Virus record (IMG/VR): IMGVR_UViG_3300034356_000326
Location: 1 to 64,000 of that record
From: a virus
Direction: 5' to 3' (one strand)
DNA: 64,000 bases
This document shows positions 35,801 through 45,300 of this stretch, piece by piece. How positions within the stretch are numbered: position 1 is the first letter of the stretch; each line of letters starts with the position of its first letter. The translations under genes and the position numbers were made by a program. The notes beneath the pieces were generated by a model that did not search any database, was not told the origin of the DNA, and saw only the letters and a program-made list of their open reading frames with translations.

Positions 35801-38800
35801 TTCCACCTAAGCCTGCTGATGGTAGACCTTACATCATTAAGTTATTTACTGATTTAGCAAACTTTATTAAGGAATATTTCTTAGGTCCTCAAGCTGCAAG
35901 AAACACAGAAGAGTTATTTAAGAGAATAGGAGAAGGTTATTATAAGAACGCATCTCCATATCAGTCTAAGTTAGCATTAGCTAAACCTGGTATTATTGAT
36001 GTTGAAGATGCTATAGGCGACCCAACTAGTGAGTATAGTTTAATTGCTAATGGTCTTACAGGAGAACAAGTACATGATACTATTCAACAAATGACCTATT
36101 CTACTCTTACAAATCTTATTGCTACTAATCAAAGCCTATTTGATATCCCTGCTAAGAACAGAGCTGTAATATATAAAGAAGCTAAAGATAATCTTAAGTA
36201 TACAGTTGTAGATAAGATTAAGAACATTGCTGCTAAACTAATGAAAGAAGGTATTGCTACAAAAGAAGATGTAGCTCCTGAGGTAGCAAAAGCTGAGCAG
36301 TTGTTTGCAATCATAGATAAAAACTGGGATGAGATAACTCAAATCTTTGAAGAACAATTATTATCTTATTCTATTGAATTTGATGAGAATGACAGTACTC
36401 AAACAACAAATGAGAACAATACAGGTAGAGGAGACTATCAAGAGTCAGAGAAAATAGACAAGTTTAAGAAGGCTAACGCTGCTATTAAATTATTGTTAGC
36501 TACCATTCCATACAGAAATGCAAGAGGTAAAAGAACACTTTCTTCAATCAATGGTGTTAGATTAATACCAATGAGCAAGGTGTATATAGACCTTAAGAAT
36601 GCTTTATACAACTCAGATACAGTAGATGATATGATGGAAAAACTACGTGAGTTTGTAGAGTCTCAAAAACCTGAATATGGTGTAATATACCAAAGACTTA
36701 CAGGACAACCTTCTTCTGAGAAGTTGAATCCTTATGCTAATATAAAAACTGATGCAGATCTTCAACTGGTTACTTCTTTCTACAATGTAATGAAGGGACA
36801 AGCTCCTGACGTGGTTACAGTGTACACAGCTCCTGATGGAACTGTAGTGACAACTGATATGTCTGTAGGCACAGCATCTAAGCAAATTGCTATTGATATG
36901 GAAAACAGTATCATTAGCTCTATACAAAAGAACTTAGGAAAGTACTATAGATATGATGCTCCTAACAAAATGTACGTAGCTATTAAGAAGAACATTGAGA
37001 ATCAACAGTTAGGATCATTAGAAAGAAGTGTATTATTTATGAAGTCTTTAGGAGTGGATGTTCCTATTAGAATGATTAGAAGACTTGGCTTTGAATCTGA
37101 CTTTAACAAAGCTGTTGCTGGTATAAAGAAGAACTTATTAGAAGCTGAGCAGATTAAGTTTATTTCTAGTAAGACAATTAACACTGCAGGTAGAGTTAAG
37201 GAGATTGCTGACATGCTTGCTAAGATTCAAAATCCTGACTTTGAAAGTACATATTTTAACCTTGAAGGTGATAGAGTACAGTCTTTCATAGGTGGTAATG
37301 CTATTAGTAGCTTACGTGATTTCTTAACTAAGATAAGCAATAAGAAACAATTAGTTGGCTCTAGATATGAATACTTACTTACAGATAACTTTGCTAACAT
37401 TGGTTCTGTATTCATGGACAAGATATTTGATAAAGATTCAGGAAACAAATTACCTAAGGGTGATGAGATATTAAGCACAGCGTATGCAGGTGGTATGATT
37501 GATGAGGGTCTTGGCAAAAGAAAAGACCCAGCTAGTCTTACACCTAGTGAGCGTTTGAAGGAAGAGTTAAACCTTAACCTAGCAGGATACTATATGAACC
37601 TTGTTCCAGGAGATGCCTCTTTGGACTGGGCAAACTATGTAGGTAATACAGTTACATTAAATAGTTTAAAGAAAGACAATAGCTCAATACATAAAGTATT
37701 TAAAGGATACTTCTTGTCAGAGTTAGCTGTTTCTAGAGAAGGTCGTAAGATTGTACAAGATGAGAACGAGACTAGAAAGTCTACAGACCTGCGTTTCTTC
37801 AAGAATATATTAGGACCATCATTACATGAAGATATTGTATCATATGATCCAAGCAAAGAGAAATCTCTTGAGGATGTTTACACACACTTTGAATCAAGAA
37901 TAAACACTGCTATAGACGCATTTGTTAAGAAGGATATTGAGAGAAGAAAAGCTGTGTATTCTAATTACAATATTCTTTCTGAAGATGAGAATGGTTTTAA
38001 CTTTAATGGAGTGGAATTTGAAAAGAAAAGATCTTTAAGTGAGAATGATGTTGATGTGAATATCAAGTACTTATCTGTTAACTATATGATTAATAACATA
38101 GAGTTACATAAACTTGTATACTCAGATCCATATTTCTACAAAGATGAATTGAAGCGTATTAAGAGTTTTTTATCTCCACGTCAGGCTATCATATATGGTT
38201 CAGCAGGTTTAAATGCTGTAATGAATAATGTATATAATGATGACTATACAGATATTGATGATCTTGGATACACTGACTTCACAGCTGACTATTTCAAAAC
38301 CATCACATTAGAGGATGTCAAAGGTGTAGCAGATGTAGAAGGATTTGCTAAAGAGTATTCATCATTCACTGAAACAGATGGTGGTGGTATGATTAGTATG
38401 CAAGCATATCGCAACTTTAGAATACGTGCTTCAAATTGGAACCCTAATGAGGAAAGACAATACAGATATGATGTTGCTTTTGAGAAAAGAGACAAGGGTC
38501 AGGACCTTTCTCCTAATGAATCAAATTTATTAGAAGCAGGCAATCCTCAAGTAAAGAGTGCATACACTCCATTGAAACCAGTTGTAGCTGGGGCTAAGAT
38601 GAGTAAACAATCTTACAATGATGTTGTATTAGATAAGTTTGCCCTTTATCCATTGAGTTACAGAGTGTTACATGAGATTAATAAAGATTCAAATGCTATC
38701 AAGTTATACAACAAGATGCAGAAAGATAAGATTGACTACGCTGTATTTGACAGTGGTAGAAAGGTGGGGGCTGATGTATTAGTTAAATTATATGATAGCA

Positions 38801-41800
38801 AGGGTAACTTTAATGATGCTCCTATTGCAGATGCAGATAAGATTAATATACCATTTAGTATTATAAGTGTACAGTCTGAGGTGCCTTCTAAGGATGAGGC
38901 TTTTGTAACAAGAGGTTCTCAGATTACCAAATTGGTAACATTAGACTTCTTACAAGCTGGTGTACCTTTTGACTTCATGTCTGATGAGAAAGATTTTAAC
39001 AAGCGTTTAGAAGCTTGGGAAAACTTAGAAGATGAAACAGCTATGGCTAATGCATCTCCATTCTTCAAAGAGATATTGGAGAACCAAGACTTACTAGAGG
39101 AAATGACTGATATTGGTTATAAAAACCTTCTTGATAGATTAGGTATTAAACAAACCAAAGCAGGATTTGAGATTGTAGATCCTGAGAAGATTGCTCAAAC
39201 ATTACGTTCTGAGTTATTCAAAAGAGAAGTGAATCGCAATATAGTGGCTGCACTTGTGGGCTTTGAGAAAGGTCAAGTTTTAATTGAAGCTAGCCCTATG
39301 TACAGTCAAGTGAGAAACATTCTTTATTCTATAGTGGATAAGAACATTGTACGTCCAAAGATTAATGGTGGATTAAAAGTACAGATTCCTTCTACAGGAT
39401 TTGAATCAGTAAGACCTGTAGGAAAGAATGGATTGTTTGAGTCAGATGTATTAAAGTTTTATGAGAAAGGTGGAGAGCGTGTAGCTGAGGTGATGGTAGG
39501 AAGATGGTTTGATAGTGATATGTCTGATGAGGACTTATTAAAATATTTAAACACTACAGATGAAGGTCAAGCTTTATTAAAGGGTGTAGCGTTTCGTATA
39601 CCTACACAGAAGCAAAACTCTGTGGATGTAATTAAGATAGCTAAGTTTCTTCCTAAGGAGTTTGGTGACTCTGTTGTTGTACCAGCTGCGTTAGTTCAGA
39701 AGGTTGGATCTGACTTTGATATAGATAAGTTATCTATGTATTTCAAGAACATCTACAAAGGAAAAGATGGTAAGCCTAAGTTGATTCCATACTTTGGAAT
39801 GGGCAAGGATGCTATCAAGAAGTTTGAAGAAATGTTTGACAAAGGAGAGTTCTTAACTAAAGAACAATTACAAGAGCTTGACAGATACATAGCAGAAGAA
39901 CAAATCATGTTGGAAGACTTGATTGAAGAGAAGTCTAATGCAAGTAAGTTAATTACAGCAATAGTTGGAAACTTAAATGGTCTTATTAATGAAGAGGAAT
40001 TAACACAGGAATTTACTAGAGGTATCAAAGCTAAAGATCAAATAATCAATCTATTATACAAGAAGTCTATTGAGAACCAATACATTCAGTCTTTAGAAAA
40101 CATTATTGGAAGTGAGGCTAACTACACTAGATTAGTTACACCAAACAATGCTAAAGTGTTAAAAGATATGTCAATTGATATTACAGACAAGTTAGGTCTT
40201 GGTTCATTTGATTATTCTTCCACTGACAATATGTTGAATCAAATATTCATGTCTAGACTTAGACAGGCATTTGTACGTGGTAAATATGCAATTGGTCTTG
40301 CTGCTGTAGCTCAAACTAATCATGCTCAGAACCAACGTTCTAATATGTATGTTGATAAATCAATGATGTATAAATTAAGCAAGTCTGATCAGAAGTGGTT
40401 AGGAGATGCTAATGTTAACTTTAGCAAATATAATACAGTGAGGGTTGGTGGTAGAACAGTGCCTAGTCTTTCTGGTATTAAAGATGCTAACAATAAATAT
40501 GACATATCTGATATCATTGGTCAGTTTATTGATGGATATGTGGATATTGCTAAGGGTCCTTGGATTATGGAATTAGGTGCAAGTCCTAATGTAGCTCCTA
40601 CATGGTTGTTCTTAGTTAAGATTGGAGTTCCAATTAAAGAAGTTGCCTACTTTATGAACCAACCAATCATTCGTGATTATGTACGTGAGTTAGAAAACAG
40701 TGGATACACTTGGTTATTTAATGACTCAACTGTAGCTGCTATTAAAGACTCTGAGAAATATAAGGTGGACCCAAGTAAGGTACAAGGATTGAATAGTATT
40801 CCTAACGTTGCTGCTCTTGAGAAGAACATAGGTAAGAAGTCTTTTGATGTTGCTGGAAAAGCTGAACAACAATTCATATTAAATGAGTTCTTGAAGTATG
40901 GCATGATGGCTAATCAATTGTTTAAAGTGGTACAAGGATCTAACTTTGATACAACAGCGTTCAATGACCCAATGTTAATCTTTAAGAAAGAAGAGCAGTT
41001 ATCTCAAGCTAGAGAAACTATTATATCTTCTGTAGATAACTTATTAAATAAATCTTTCATAGGTAGAGTTAGAATAGGATTACGTGATAGTAGAAATGCT
41101 ATTGGTCAGACAGCTTTGACTTCTGATACAAGAAGGGTAAGAGGTGTGCTTCAAAGCGTACTAAGACCTTACGTTAACTTGAACGATAGACAGTTTGTTA
41201 AGGTGGCTAGAAAAGCTGTTAATGATCTTTTTGACTGGGCTGTGCAAATCAATCCTACATTTAAGATCAATATGGAGAGAGACCTATTATCTAAAGATGG
41301 TACAGCAAAACAGATTACAGATTATTTTAATGATATTAAAAATGATCCTGAGCACGTTTTACATAACAATGTTATTGTAAACTCTTTGGCTCCTAAGTTT
41401 GCAGGAACAGAAGAAGAGCGTCCTAATAATCTTTACATGCCAGGTAAGGATAACAAAGTATATGATCAAAACAAAGTTATATATGGCTTTGAAGAGTTGA
41501 GAAACTATATGGAGTCTACAGGTGATCTTCCTTTGTATAAGAAGTTGGTAAAGCTTTCTATATTACAATCTGGTTTATCTACATCTGCTATATCTTTCAC
41601 TTCTCTTATTCCTTATGATGACTTTGTAGAAGAATACAATGATATTTTGTCCAAGTTAGAAACTTTACCTAACTTAGCTGACTTTGCTACATTGAATGTT
41701 TTTGAAAGAAACAACTGGAATGATGATGAAATTGTTCCTCACAAGAAAGCACAATGGAAAACAGAGAAGCAAAAAGATGGTAAGTTAAAGACTAGATATG

Positions 41801-42294
41801 ATAATAATGCATTAACTATCTTAAACACTGGTGCAAATATTGCAATGAGAGATAAGAAGATACCTCAAGTTATTAAGATATCAACATTGTCTAGAGAGAG
41901 CACTAAGGATATCATTGTATATAGTTGGGAAGAAATACCTGCAGGAAAGACAAGAGCAGAGATGGTCAAAGCATCAGATTTCTCTTTTATTAAGAAAGGG
42001 TTATTTAAGAAAGTGATAGATGATGGTATTGATCCTTTAATTACATATAACAGATCAGGATATACATTCATTGTCTACAAAGCCATCAATGCTTGGGGTG
42101 ATAGTTTTAGAGCTAATGAGTTCTATGACTTTGCTAACAAGTCTAAGATTGATAATGGGTTCATAGAGGTAGATGAGGTTAGTGATGATACTATTAAATC
42201 AGTATTCATAGGTGGTCAAAAGACTCCTCCTGTTGAAGCTTCAGAAATAGATGACGTATTAAATAAGAAAGATAAAGGCTGTAAAAAACAATAA
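29857..42294 (+). CDS. Giant virion RNA polymerase with zincin protease motif
   Basis: A 4145-residue protein. Residues ~200-500 have hydrophobic Gly/Ala stretches (FAAGAALSGGAYAAALK, LIGGLSGALMLGPG), and ~930-1230 are long coiled coils. At 1916-1920 is HEVFH, followed by QLAEEFREYV near 1963-1972, a Glu-zincin metallopeptidase pattern. At 3247-3252 R-I-P-T-Q-K and at 3286-3290 DFDID line up with the RxPTxxR...DFDGD active-site region of the beta' subunit of cellular RNA polymerase; the crAss-like virion polymerase (studied in Cellulophaga phage phi14:2) uses DFDID. The three Asp bind catalytic magnesium. It is probably ejected to transcribe early genes. The protease may cut this or neighbouring cargo. 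It is much longer than I expect for the polymerase alone. Confidence 0.85.
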   Translation: MADTPLIDRALLDSSLNDYTPTELPERPASVPYQSLRSQYEGTGIPMMDGEPTPTALSALENAVLTAGRNDGKKMAGGIDRTLTEVSSDRYKSFMPGDYNNEDAYAQSQSWASKMVNGVGKGLVLTGTTFLQSTVGLVNGLANFANSGRFADIYDNDMNRFLDEEVVKASENIMPNYYKAGEREQDWYSPSKLFSANFIWDGVVKNLGFAAGAALSGGAYAAALKSIPLTARLFSVGKGAQALAASEEALLAADKAASTYGKLKGLSDKFLSSYSSLGQGGRITVAALGTVGEAGFEAYHTLNDFRNKKIEEYKEANGGQAPMGEDLLKINQLSEEVGNSSYFANVGLLTATNYIQFPKILGATYKGEKGIVNSLTKEIGEITTDATGKYIAAPNRFGKILSTLNKVRPYTFSASEAFEEGAQYAIGKSTENYYNKKYNNEPTNWLDGVAAGISETLTTNEGMENILIGGLSGALMLGPGKFGEAKEKSKNTQAAITEFNNAILSDFSKEVKGSVNRGTTIQEERETAIRRGDILESKDLERDYIINYLTPRIKYGRFDLVQSDIAQYKTLAMTDEGFAQLQSEGKALDTDTKEAYLQRLANLEVTAQNIKSLYQSLDVRYGGLVNADGKPVYSPKVMDQMIYAATKVADYDERLPQLMTVLDAVGIDTTTVVNDLTNGDSDSYIAAVEKIKASKSINEDELMQTLEDVAELALRRDNFLFEYNDIKNNPSKYDTAETMDKDAPKKETVKVKTKDGEEDIEVDTEYYLGRTVKYDKDGNEVYGFPRLTILGENEDGTIKIKDSNGVVRDISKEELAGYKLGKVSDTLNNKKAKYYMEHSNTVFQFNFGKGKKVKGRLEYSPKDGVLNFVYRDTKGKIKSIEVTGSQFVAQEGYDVPMIMAVGELTPIQKQALDEFVSLKESKFSAKREARLKILNDMFDETSSKLMSTQKLLEQKYNELEKITGDLTNVETKLKAGEMTKKNAFKKTTANALRAASKLSKLRDKLIDEIRELESQQEELEFTQAYIADMVQNIGELPAESEDFINELKEQKSLVEDLILDTGKNINALSKLLTNVEKALDTAVDLALDLIKKFEAKYPNLPYTPLALQEYLNANPEVRRNNPELMSDLIEFERDLANIDELDVTPNERSVAELREELQGLQDQLKEYEQDLKAREAILTRFQDVAKAYKLQKEQEKKLKSDGKLINAVIGTLSKEQLDNTPYSVKYEPTSKKGPKILVTSTVASKNILGYARANYFGNKFNSFPNKNNIFGVLVTSANEDNIIPGLTSYLQNNNTDIDPTKTIALVMVEDQGNGNFVLVGQDGQPLAEGQDKLENAVFQVMPDESLQWGPDFGNETMFRSNTPEQTRKELKDQYIAFRNETLKDPAVRLQSITPSFGRPTRVSITLPDGKKVTDPSAAVSVKAAGLIEDKDLVEKQLIEVPTVAKDISKGSTEFTDVLGRIFLVLDNAYVKLKNRLFNTKEAETIYEVLNQLSNNVFDDGGVEARSEYLIDWLRSVTFWGKPKEGKDPGYNSIWFERADGELRLFFSGKGESLSFTPQAMETQKDAIVTLLQNMYNNVNARKVQNTDEYNLTYEEIIGIGENGIPQTKEWQNYQTYLLSDEGRTADEIPLFTDITALESPEDTNREGVYFTLSDAADNFTITEIVRTVPKTVVPGGIKPTAATPVSAEEETFTVGETQEAPIETKTGSKFVLDGKTKNIFITPKGTRIAFTANRNLLAKGDIDNGIKILKGEDLAKAEEALIAANVKKEDMGRALKAPIANFLNVPVQKATAVEEDEEAFAIPDETDADDVVIEIEEKAPAQITTKGPSVRSGAIKEALLEDEDGDLREILENEIKTFKSENWKKLEQWLRANLPNVPVYRVKNVIKATGGRKAWGMYKNGAIYVYTNAEAGTTYHEVFHAIWNMFSDPKERKAIVNEFKNRKGSFVDRVTGQEVKYSEATPGQIKEQLAEEFREYVLDKKVPPKPADGRPYIIKLFTDLANFIKEYFLGPQAARNTEELFKRIGEGYYKNASPYQSKLALAKPGIIDVEDAIGDPTSEYSLIANGLTGEQVHDTIQQMTYSTLTNLIATNQSLFDIPAKNRAVIYKEAKDNLKYTVVDKIKNIAAKLMKEGIATKEDVAPEVAKAEQLFAIIDKNWDEITQIFEEQLLSYSIEFDENDSTQTTNENNTGRGDYQESEKIDKFKKANAAIKLLLATIPYRNARGKRTLSSINGVRLIPMSKVYIDLKNALYNSDTVDDMMEKLREFVESQKPEYGVIYQRLTGQPSSEKLNPYANIKTDADLQLVTSFYNVMKGQAPDVVTVYTAPDGTVVTTDMSVGTASKQIAIDMENSIISSIQKNLGKYYRYDAPNKMYVAIKKNIENQQLGSLERSVLFMKSLGVDVPIRMIRRLGFESDFNKAVAGIKKNLLEAEQIKFISSKTINTAGRVKEIADMLAKIQNPDFESTYFNLEGDRVQSFIGGNAISSLRDFLTKISNKKQLVGSRYEYLLTDNFANIGSVFMDKIFDKDSGNKLPKGDEILSTAYAGGMIDEGLGKRKDPASLTPSERLKEELNLNLAGYYMNLVPGDASLDWANYVGNTVTLNSLKKDNSSIHKVFKGYFLSELAVSREGRKIVQDENETRKSTDLRFFKNILGPSLHEDIVSYDPSKEKSLEDVYTHFESRINTAIDAFVKKDIERRKAVYSNYNILSEDENGFNFNGVEFEKKRSLSENDVDVNIKYLSVNYMINNIELHKLVYSDPYFYKDELKRIKSFLSPRQAIIYGSAGLNAVMNNVYNDDYTDIDDLGYTDFTADYFKTITLEDVKGVADVEGFAKEYSSFTETDGGGMISMQAYRNFRIRASNWNPNEERQYRYDVAFEKRDKGQDLSPNESNLLEAGNPQVKSAYTPLKPVVAGAKMSKQSYNDVVLDKFALYPLSYRVLHEINKDSNAIKLYNKMQKDKIDYAVFDSGRKVGADVLVKLYDSKGNFNDAPIADADKINIPFSIISVQSEVPSKDEAFVTRGSQITKLVTLDFLQAGVPFDFMSDEKDFNKRLEAWENLEDETAMANASPFFKEILENQDLLEEMTDIGYKNLLDRLGIKQTKAGFEIVDPEKIAQTLRSELFKREVNRNIVAALVGFEKGQVLIEASPMYSQVRNILYSIVDKNIVRPKINGGLKVQIPSTGFESVRPVGKNGLFESDVLKFYEKGGERVAEVMVGRWFDSDMSDEDLLKYLNTTDEGQALLKGVAFRIPTQKQNSVDVIKIAKFLPKEFGDSVVVPAALVQKVGSDFDIDKLSMYFKNIYKGKDGKPKLIPYFGMGKDAIKKFEEMFDKGEFLTKEQLQELDRYIAEEQIMLEDLIEEKSNASKLITAIVGNLNGLINEEELTQEFTRGIKAKDQIINLLYKKSIENQYIQSLENIIGSEANYTRLVTPNNAKVLKDMSIDITDKLGLGSFDYSSTDNMLNQIFMSRLRQAFVRGKYAIGLAAVAQTNHAQNQRSNMYVDKSMMYKLSKSDQKWLGDANVNFSKYNTVRVGGRTVPSLSGIKDANNKYDISDIIGQFIDGYVDIAKGPWIMELGASPNVAPTWLFLVKIGVPIKEVAYFMNQPIIRDYVRELENSGYTWLFNDSTVAAIKDSEKYKVDPSKVQGLNSIPNVAALEKNIGKKSFDVAGKAEQQFILNEFLKYGMMANQLFKVVQGSNFDTTAFNDPMLIFKKEEQLSQARETIISSVDNLLNKSFIGRVRIGLRDSRNAIGQTALTSDTRRVRGVLQSVLRPYVNLNDRQFVKVARKAVNDLFDWAVQINPTFKINMERDLLSKDGTAKQITDYFNDIKNDPEHVLHNNVIVNSLAPKFAGTEEERPNNLYMPGKDNKVYDQNKVIYGFEELRNYMESTGDLPLYKKLVKLSILQSGLSTSAISFTSLIPYDDFVEEYNDILSKLETLPNLADFATLNVFERNNWNDDEIVPHKKAQWKTEKQKDGKLKTRYDNNALTILNTGANIAMRDKKIPQVIKISTLSRESTKDIIVYSWEEIPAGKTRAEMVKASDFSFIKKGLFKKVIDDGIDPLITYNRSGYTFIVYKAINAWGDSFRANEFYDFANKSKIDNGFIEVDEVSDDTIKSVFIGGQKTPPVEASEIDDVLNKKDKGCKKQ

Positions 42295-42305
42295 AATCAA
42301 TCCAA

Positions 42306-45300
42306 ATGGCTGAATGTCAAGTATTTAGAAATGATGATGGTGTAATTGAAAGAGTAGAAGCTCCTAATGGGCAGCCTTCTACTCTATATAAAACTCTGCA
42401 AGATCTTGTAAAAGACAAGGAGCAAGCCTTACGTCTATGGGCACAGGTGTACACTGGTTCATTTAAGAACTGGTTTGGTGATTGGGAAAGAAAGCAAGGT
42501 TCTAAAGTAGTTGATGAAAATGGTGAACCATTAATAGTAAATGGTGATAAATTTCAATCAGATATAGTAACACCTGGACCTAATCAATTTAAGTCTGTAC
42601 TTAATGAAGGATCATTTGCCATTGACAAGGGTGGATATGATAATACACAGGTAAGAACAGAAGCTATTCCTAGTGGAGAGGGAGTGGTAGCACGTAAGAC
42701 AGCAAGAAGACAAGAACTTGAATCACTTGGTGCATTTAATGTACAGTTTGTTGAAGGAGGGATTAAGTATAGCTTTGATCCTACTAATGTTTATTTCCAA
42801 GATAAGAACATGGCAAGTTCTATTGCTTCTCCACAGACTGTGGCTAAGATAAAAGAAGTGCTTGCTAAAATGGGTGTTAGCATAGAAGACTTATATGAAT
42901 ATGCAAAAAACACAGACATTGATGTAAAAGGTAAGACAGCATTAGCTGACCTTACTAGAGGTGTCATAGCCATAGCTAATCAACAAGAAGGACAAGCATT
43001 AACAGAGGAGATGGTACACATAGCTACAGCTATGATAGAACAAACCAACCCTGGATTAATTACTCAAATGATTTCTAAGATAGATAGATTTAAAATCTAC
43101 AAGGAAACATATGATGCATACAAAGACACTTATACACTTCCTAATAGCAAACCTGACATTCGTAAGATAAAGAAGGAGGCTGTAGATAAGTTAATAACTG
43201 AACTGATTGTTAACCAAATGGAGAACACAGATCAGTTCCCTGAGTTAAGAGAAGAAATTAATCAATCTTTTGTAAGAAACCTATGGAATGCTATTCTTGA
43301 TTTCATTAATGGAATGTATAGAAAAGCAAACATTGATATATTTACAGAGGTAGCTTCTCAGATAGGATCAGGAGATATCAGTGGTGATATAGCTGACATC
43401 AAACAAGGAGGTATATTCTTCCAATTGTCTGATGCTCAGAAAAAAATTACAGATAGCTTAGATCAAACTAAGAATACTATAACTAAGGTTTATGAAGATC
43501 AAGAAAAGGTAGATCCTATTCTATTAGATTCAGAAGAAGCAAGTAACTTTTATCAAGCTCAGAAACCTGATGGTACAACTGAAAGAGTACTCAAGAGAGT
43601 TACTGACAGAGTAAAGGCTTGGTATAAAAAGAAGTTTCCTGGTAAGGTGTTTACTAAACAAGAGAAAGAGTTCAATGAACTAAAAAGAAAGTTTGGTGTT
43701 AAAGGACACCAAGATCTTGAGGATATCCATCATAGATACTATAATGAAGATGGTACAAGAAGAGTAAAACCTGTAGATGCTCCAAGCACATTTAACTTAG
43801 AGACTAAACAGATGTATCAACTTCTTGAAAACTATTATGTAAAATTAATTGATAGTTTCCCAGAGGGTACAATCATTAGAGCTGAGGTTATTATATACAA
43901 TCCTAAAGATAAAGAAGCTGGTACAATTGACTTCTTAGCAATTGAGCCAGATGGTAAAACGCATATACTAGACTGGAAGTTCTTGCAGTTTGCAGAAGGT
44001 TCAGAAGATGTAGCGTTCTTTAAACAAGGGGCATATGATATACAGTTAGGAACTTACAAAGACATCTTACGTAACTATTATGGAGTTAAGAGCTTTGGTA
44101 TGACTAGAGCTATTCCTATAATGATGAAGATGGAAACACAGAACAAACCAGATGGTACATCTGAGAATGTTATAAAAGGTATAGCAGTGGGTTCTGTAAA
44201 TGCAAAAGAGATTACAGACTTAAGATTACTTCCTGTATCTGAAAAGACAGAGTCTACTGGTTATGAAAAACTTGATAAGTATTTGGCAAAGTTAAATACT
44301 CTATACGAGCGTATTTCTGGTCAGAAAGCTGAAGAGGAAGAGCGTCAATTTAAGTATGCTCGTATGAGAGAACTTAAGAGAGCCATTCGTCTTGCACAAG
44401 GAACAGGAAACATTGCTGAATTAATCAATGTAATTCTAACAACTAGAGCTAAGGGAGAGCAAATCATCAATACATATGACACTATATTCAAAGATAGAGA
44501 TGCTTCTTCTGAAGACTCTACTAATAAAGAACTGTCTGAGTTTGCAGGAGAGTTAAGAAATTATATAGAGACTGCTGAAATCTTTGATAGAGTTGATGCT
44601 GAGATTGGTGATCTTATATATAGTCCTGAGATGGAAATAGACGCTAAGACTGATGAAGATAAAAAGTTACTTACTGAGTTAAGAGAATTAAGAGCTAACC
44701 TTGAAAAGGAAGCTAAGAACATCTACAAGTCTAAGCAAGAGCTTATTGACATTGCTTTTAAGTTTGCAGATAAACATATAGGTCAAAGAAACTTAACAAC
44801 AGGATTAACCAAACCTGAGGTTGTTACAAAAGGATTGGCTGCTAACTTTAGAGGTGTAGAAGACCTTGGACAAAGATCTTTGAACGTACTTGCTAAATTA
44901 AATAGACAAGCTAGAAGCAATGCTAATGCTGATTCCTTAGAAGAGATTAAAGAGCTAATGGAGATCAGAGAGAGGTTTGTTAAAAGAGGTGGTGATATCA
45001 GACAAACTATCAAAAAGGTATATCAAAAGGATGAGAAGGGACAATGGATAAACAGACTGATCTACAAATATGATGAAAAGTTTCGTAGTGAGGTTGATGC
45101 CAGAGCTGCAGCAGGAGGAGATATAACTTGGCTTAAAAATAACATTGATATAGAAGCATATAAGAAAGAAGCTGATGCTGTGTTAGAAAAGAATCTTAAG
45201 CGTATCAATGATGACTTCCCTGGTAACAGTCCAGAGATTGTAGAGAAAAGAGAGAAAGCAATTATTCAAGAGAGTCGTAAGTATGACATAACTAGAAAGG

